In this document: one piece after another, positions 61,179 to 64,000 of the stretch
Position numbering within the stretch: the stretch's first letter is position 1
How the letters are laid out: every line of letters begins with the position of its first letter
NCBI GenBank assembly: GCA_022226955.1
Contig: CP092079.1
Location: 3,283,546 to 3,347,545, forward strand
Length of the DNA stretch: 64,000 nucleotides
Source of the DNA: Nitrospira sp.
GTDB taxonomy: Bacteria; Nitrospirota; Nitrospiria; Nitrospirales; Nitrospiraceae
Direction of reading: 5' to 3'
Notes under the pieces: model-generated
What the model was told of the DNA's origin: nothing
Seen by the model: the letters and a program-made list of their open reading frames with translations, nothing else
Databases searched by the model: none
Program-made: the position numbers and the translations under genes

Positions 61179-62246
61179 TTACTTTGGGAAAGACGCCGGC
61201 GGCAGAACATGTTGCCACCCTTCTCCATTTAGAGCAGTTAAAAATGCTTCAAGATCCTCTCGTTCTTCGTCCGAAAGAAATAGTGAACCGATCGTATTGT
61301 CTTGAAACGGATTCTTTACTCCCCCATGGTTATAGAAGTTGATGACCTCCCTCAAGGTGTTAAAGCGACCGTCGTGCATATATGGGGCCGTACGGGAGAT
61401 CTCTCGCAAGGTAGGTGTTTTAAATGCTCCAATATCCTCAGGCTGATGGGTTATGGCATATCGTCCTAAATCCACGTGACTCGATTCCCAACCAATTCCC
61501 AAATTATGAAATTGTTCATCTGTATAATTTGGTCCCGCGTGACATCGTATACAACGGCCCTTTCCTTGAAAAACACGAAATCCCCGTTGGGCTGACTGCG
61601 TCAAAGCGTTGAGGTCGACACCGTAATCGAAACGGTCTACAGGGCTATTGCCGGACAATATCGTTCGTTGAAAATTTGCGAGAGCGATCCCAATATTTTC
61701 TATAGTGATGTTTTCGCTAAATACTTCCATGAATAACTTGCGGTAGCCCCGAATGGACCTGAGCGTCTTCACTACGTCATCGTAAACGAGAAACCCATGC
61801 TCTACGGAGTTTACTAACGGACCGAGGGATTGTTCTTCCAGCGTGGCTGCGCGCCCATCCCAAAACAGCTGCTTGCCAAAGACACGATTGATGATCGTCG
61901 GAGCATTACGGTCGCCAGTCAAACCTCTGACCCCTCTTGAGACCGGGCGAGAGTCCGTAAACGCCACTGTAGCGATGTGGCAACTTGCGCAAGCAATTGA
62001 TTGATCGATGGAGAGCCGCTTGTCGAAAAACAACAGTCGTCCGAGCTGGATCTGCCCTTCGGTCAATACGTTTCCAGCAAGAAGACGGTCATTGGGATTC
62101 TCGAGGCCTAAGAGGGAGTTCAGAACTACGGGAGTCCGTTTGGAAGGAGGTTTCTCCTGGGTGCCGGCTGTCGCATATGATGCCCCCCCGAATTGAATGA
62201 CCGCCCACGTGCTGATCGTCAGTATCGAGCCCAAGACGACTCTCAT
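61179..62246 (-). CDS. Di-haem cytochrome c peroxidase (MauG/CcpA family)
   Basis: A 355-residue periplasmic di-haem enzyme. A signal segment (residues 1-27) is followed by haem-binding CASCH (86-90) and CIRCH (232-236). The region FWDGRAATLEEQSLGPLVN and the GLTGDRNAPTIIN segment are typical of bacterial peroxidases that reduce hydrogen peroxide with electrons from small c-type cytochromes. FKTPTLREISRTAPYMHDGR with its Met/His ligand region is near 290. The ATG at 62246 has AAGGAG eight bases upstream. A preceding in-frame segment to 62303 is not supported. It shares strand with the P460-type gene but is separated by about 600 bases and a terminator. Confidence 0.92.
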   Translation of the reverse strand: MRVVLGSILTISTWAVIQFGGASYATAGTQEKPPSKRTPVVLNSLLGLENPNDRLLAGNVLTEGQIQLGRLLFFDKRLSIDQSIACASCHIATVAFTDSRPVSRGVRGLTGDRNAPTIINRVFGKQLFWDGRAATLEEQSLGPLVNSVEHGFLVYDDVVKTLRSIRGYRKLFMEVFSENITIENIGIALANFQRTILSGNSPVDRFDYGVDLNALTQSAQRGFRVFQGKGRCIRCHAGPNYTDEQFHNLGIGWESSHVDLGRYAITHQPEDIGAFKTPTLREISRTAPYMHDGRFNTLREVINFYNHGGVKNPFQDNTIGSLFLSDEEREDLEAFLTALNGEGWQHVLPPASFPK

Positions 62247-62823
62247 GTCTATGCTCCTTCCGGTACTTCTCCGCGTTGATGGAAGACAGACGTTTTTACC
62301 CAAACCCCATTTACAACTCGCTGGGCAATCGTTTCGTACGCAGATTTGTACTGTATCAAGCAGTGATGTGTCGTCACCAAGATACGATTCAACCGAAGGC
62401 TGAACGCCACGTATCGTGTTGGGTCTTATGGTGCTGTAATGTCTCTCGGGTGATTAACTATATGATGCGCGGGAATCCGATCGACGTACAATCCCGGGAT
62501 ATACGCTCTCTTAGGTGCTGGCAACAATGATTTTCCGTTGTACGTATGTGGGCTTGTGGGTTGGGTGCAGACCAGAATTCCTTCTATTGTGAAGCGAGCC
62601 TGCCGTTCAAGAGTCCAAATCGCCACGGAAAGGGCATTGACCAATTAGGGCATTCATAGAGTGTTTCTGAACCTGGTTTATTGGAAAGGTCTAACGATGA
62701 TCCACGTTAGGACCCTCAAACGATTCTTGTCTTTCTAGAAATTTCTGCCATCAAACCGTACGCGTGCAGGCATCTTGGCGTGTCATTCATCGAAGAACTT
62801 CATGAGAGCGCCGTTAAATAAAT
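62247..62823. other. Intergenic stretch without a supported gene
   Basis: About 577 bases between the peroxidase start and the terminator of the P460-type gene. It should contain the peroxidase promoter on the minus strand, but I could not choose hexamers. A minus-strand frame at 62426-62644 (72 codons) resembles nothing and lacks a ribosome site. No repeat of the transposon end type is seen. Confidence 0.45.
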
Positions 62824-62856
62824 CCGCGCCTGAACTCCGTAGAAGTTCAGGCGCGG
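62824..62856 (-). terminator. Rho-independent terminator of the P460-type gene
   Basis: Perfect 13-base arms CCGCGCCTGAACT and AGTTCAGGCGCGG enclose a seven-base loop. On the minus strand the stem is followed by ATTTATTTAA. It lies 16 bases after the gene's stop. Confidence 0.85.
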
Positions 62857-62872
62857 GGCTCCGAACAACGCT

Positions 62873-63487
62873 CTACTTTCCTGCCGCTGCGATGGCTGCT
62901 CGAATCACAGGGTAGTGCTTCGAAAATACAAAGTCGGTGGCATTGGCCTCATGACATCGGTTGCACTCGTCGACCTTATTCGGTAAGGATACTTCCTTGA
63001 GCGGATAGGAATGTCCAAAGCTGAAATACCCCCAGTGTCCTGGGTCCTTTGGAAAGCGCTTGGTATCCAGGACCGATACCTCAAGGCCAATAAATTCTCC
63101 TTGAAAATATCCAGCCCCGCTGCTGGCTTCTTTCTGCCCCACGCTGACCAATTCTTTCACCAACACAGTCCCGTCACGGTACTTCCCGGTCTTTTCCAAA
63201 TAGGCAAAGCTTTCGGGGTCCATATACACATTGTGAAACTCCGGGAAGTTGGCTTTCCCATCATTCATATCATTCGGCGTAACCGGCGTGCCGACATAAA
63301 CCCACTTCCGGTAGGCCGCTGGCGAGAGCCTCTTCATCTTACCTTCTGGCGTATACTCGACCGTTTTCGAGCCTCCATTCCCCTCTCCAGCTTGAGCGAC
63401 TACACCGACACTCCCCGAATACCAAAGCAATCCTCCGAGTAACGCAGCAATCACTAACGTGCTCTTCCGTTTTGACATGCTGTACAT
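62873..63487 (-). CDS. Cytochrome P460-family c-type haem protein
   Basis: A 204-residue exported haem protein. The signal peptide (LVIAALLGGLLWYSGSVGVV, cleavage near AQA-G) is followed by a P460-type domain: YRKWVYVGTPVTPND, FHNVYMDPESFAYLEKTGKY and DGTVLVKELV. The haem motif CNRCH (175-179) sits near the C terminus before DFVFSKHYPVIRA. Lys111 in DGTVLVKEL is in the region where P460 proteins carry the cross-linking lysine, but I did not align it. P460 cytochromes oxidise hydroxylamine or detoxify nitric oxide. A role in reactive-nitrogen handling fits a nitrite oxidiser. The ATG at 63487 has AAGGGGGG upstream; 63478 is an alternative. Confidence 0.82.
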   Translation of the reverse strand: MYSMSKRKSTLVIAALLGGLLWYSGSVGVVAQAGEGNGGSKTVEYTPEGKMKRLSPAAYRKWVYVGTPVTPNDMNDGKANFPEFHNVYMDPESFAYLEKTGKYRDGTVLVKELVSVGQKEASSGAGYFQGEFIGLEVSVLDTKRFPKDPGHWGYFSFGHSYPLKEVSLPNKVDECNRCHEANATDFVFSKHYPVIRAAIAAAGK

Positions 63488-63569
63488 GCGGCCCCCCTTA
63501 AATGTTTGTAGGTAGAAGACAAGTAAACCAGCTGCAAACTGTTTGTAACAAATTACGGGGTAGCCATCA

Positions 63570-63583
63570 GTCATGTGTATGAC
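63570..63583. promoter_or_regulatory. Palindrome upstream of the P460-type gene
   Basis: Perfect inverted repeat GTCAT-GTGT-ATGAC, with the four-base spacer usual for Crp/Fnr-family operators. It lies about 80 bases upstream of the P460-type ATG and between it and a divergent Crp/Fnr-type regulator gene. Confidence 0.45.
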
Positions 63584-63728
63584 AAATGATTAATTACTTT
63601 TTATGTAGAGTAACCTGCACGGTCAGGGACGCGGCATTTCAAGATATGAATGGACGCGCCTGCTCAGAGAGATTGTGAGTTGAAGCGGAAGCTAACGAGT
63701 AGCTATTTCTGGCGGCATAGAATATCTC

Positions 63729-63745
63729 AATAGTTACAAACTATT
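63729..63745. promoter_or_regulatory. Palindrome upstream of the Crp/Fnr regulator gene
   Basis: Perfect 7-base arms AATAGTT and AACTATT around ACA. It is about 60 bases before the regulator's ATG at 63807, a position suited to self-regulation. The rest of the 63488-63806 gap is AT-rich and holds no supported gene. Confidence 0.4.
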
Positions 63746-63806
63746 ACCGTAAAGCGTATCATTCGCTCGACTAGCTGACCAATCGACTAACTCAGGGTGT
63801 GCTCAT

Positions 63807-64000
63807 ATGGATCTTCCTCAAGCCCTTGCTAAGCGTACACTTTCAATCTGGAAGCAATTGTGCCCTTTTCGGCGGCACACCCTCAAGCACGGAGCGGAGA
63901 TACACCTGTCGTCGACCAACATGAAATTCTATATCGTCGATAAGGGCTTTGTGCGACTCACGTCCATTCAATTAGATGGGAAACGGGTAACAAGAATGAT
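63807..64000 (+). CDS. Crp/Fnr-family transcription regulator (3' end outside window)
   Basis: The first 64 residues of a cyclic-nucleotide-binding-fold regulator. LCPFRRHTLKHGAEIHLSST and FYIVDKGFVRLTSIQLDGKR match the first strands of the beta-barrel (G-x-x-I/L...Y-x-V-x-x-G-x-V-x-L). The DNA-binding half lies beyond the window. It is divergent from the P460-type gene, and two palindromes lie between them. Crp/Fnr proteins beside nitrogen-oxide haem genes often respond to nitric oxide or oxygen. That is inference from context. The ATG at 63807 has AGGG about ten bases upstream. Confidence 0.75.
   Translation, partial: MDLPQALAKRTLSIWKQLCPFRRHTLKHGAEIHLSSTNMKFYIVDKGFVRLTSIQLDGKRVTRM

Noticed and set aside
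61051-61305. Plus-strand frame opposite the nuclease remnant and peroxidase end.
   Set aside because: The Ala-rich helical look comes from GC-rich antisense sequence; half of it overlaps the peroxidase coding region.
62426-62644. 72-codon minus-strand frame between peroxidase and P460-type gene.
   Set aside because: No ribosome site, no recognisable pattern, and located in AT-mixed spacer.
62641-62660. CCAATTAGGGCATT considered as a further TnsB-type repeat.
   Set aside because: Only AATTAGGG matches, the orientation is direct and it stands alone.

Overview
The window reads as a chromosomal piece of a Nitrospira-like nitrite oxidiser. The reasons are a complex I operon with two nuoM genes, dense multi-PAS signalling genes, a cytochrome P460-type protein and a di-haem peroxidase. 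The species call is inference from gene content; no rRNA gene is present. Base composition is GC-rich through about 51.3 kb and visibly more AT-rich and mixed after that.

Region 1 (1-5.6 kb, mostly minus strand): a truncated MFS transporter gene, nagZ, pepA, queE, a HAD phosphatase and tRNA-Leu(GAG). Two copies of a 114-123 bp near-palindromic repeat lie here. One sits between nagZ and pepA, the other between a consensus promoter and the tRNA.

Region 2 (6.0-17.5 kb, plus): a 2142-residue cytoplasmic histidine kinase with 12 PAS and 2 GAF domains and its NarL-type regulator. A membrane-anchored hybrid kinase with its single-domain regulator and a small membrane protein follow.

Region 3 (17.5-21.5 kb, minus): priA with decayed helicase motifs and an OmpA-domain envelope protein that has a recognisable promoter and terminator.

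Region 4 (22-35.7 kb, plus): a tightly packed complex I operon, nuoABCDGIJKLMMN. It has two NuoM-type pumps and no nuoE, nuoF or nuoH.

Region 5 (35.8-51.3 kb): a second phosphorelay cluster (CHASE3 kinase, receiver, REC-kinase-REC), then housekeeping and small genes: phosphodiester glycosidase, rhodanese, lipoprotein, pyrE, a CbiX-like chelatase, DUF523/DUF1722 and a photolyase gene broken by one in-frame amber codon. tRNA-Leu(CAG), a degenerate helicase-like gene, rplI, glyA and nrdR follow. The region ends with a kinase whose sensor is a Rossmann nucleotide-binding domain, plus its regulator.

Region 6 (51.36-about 60 kb): a Tn7-like transposon inserted just after that regulator's stop codon. 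It has three regularly spaced end repeats, a Xre regulator with a candidate operator over the tnsA promoter, and tnsA, tnsB, tnsC. A short tniQ, a long tnsD and a DUF2384 protein complete it. No Cas gene or CRISPR array is present, and the distal end was not found.

Region 7 (60-64 kb): small paralogous ORFs, a nuclease remnant, a di-haem cytochrome c peroxidase, a P460-type cytochrome and the start of a Crp/Fnr regulator cut by the window end.
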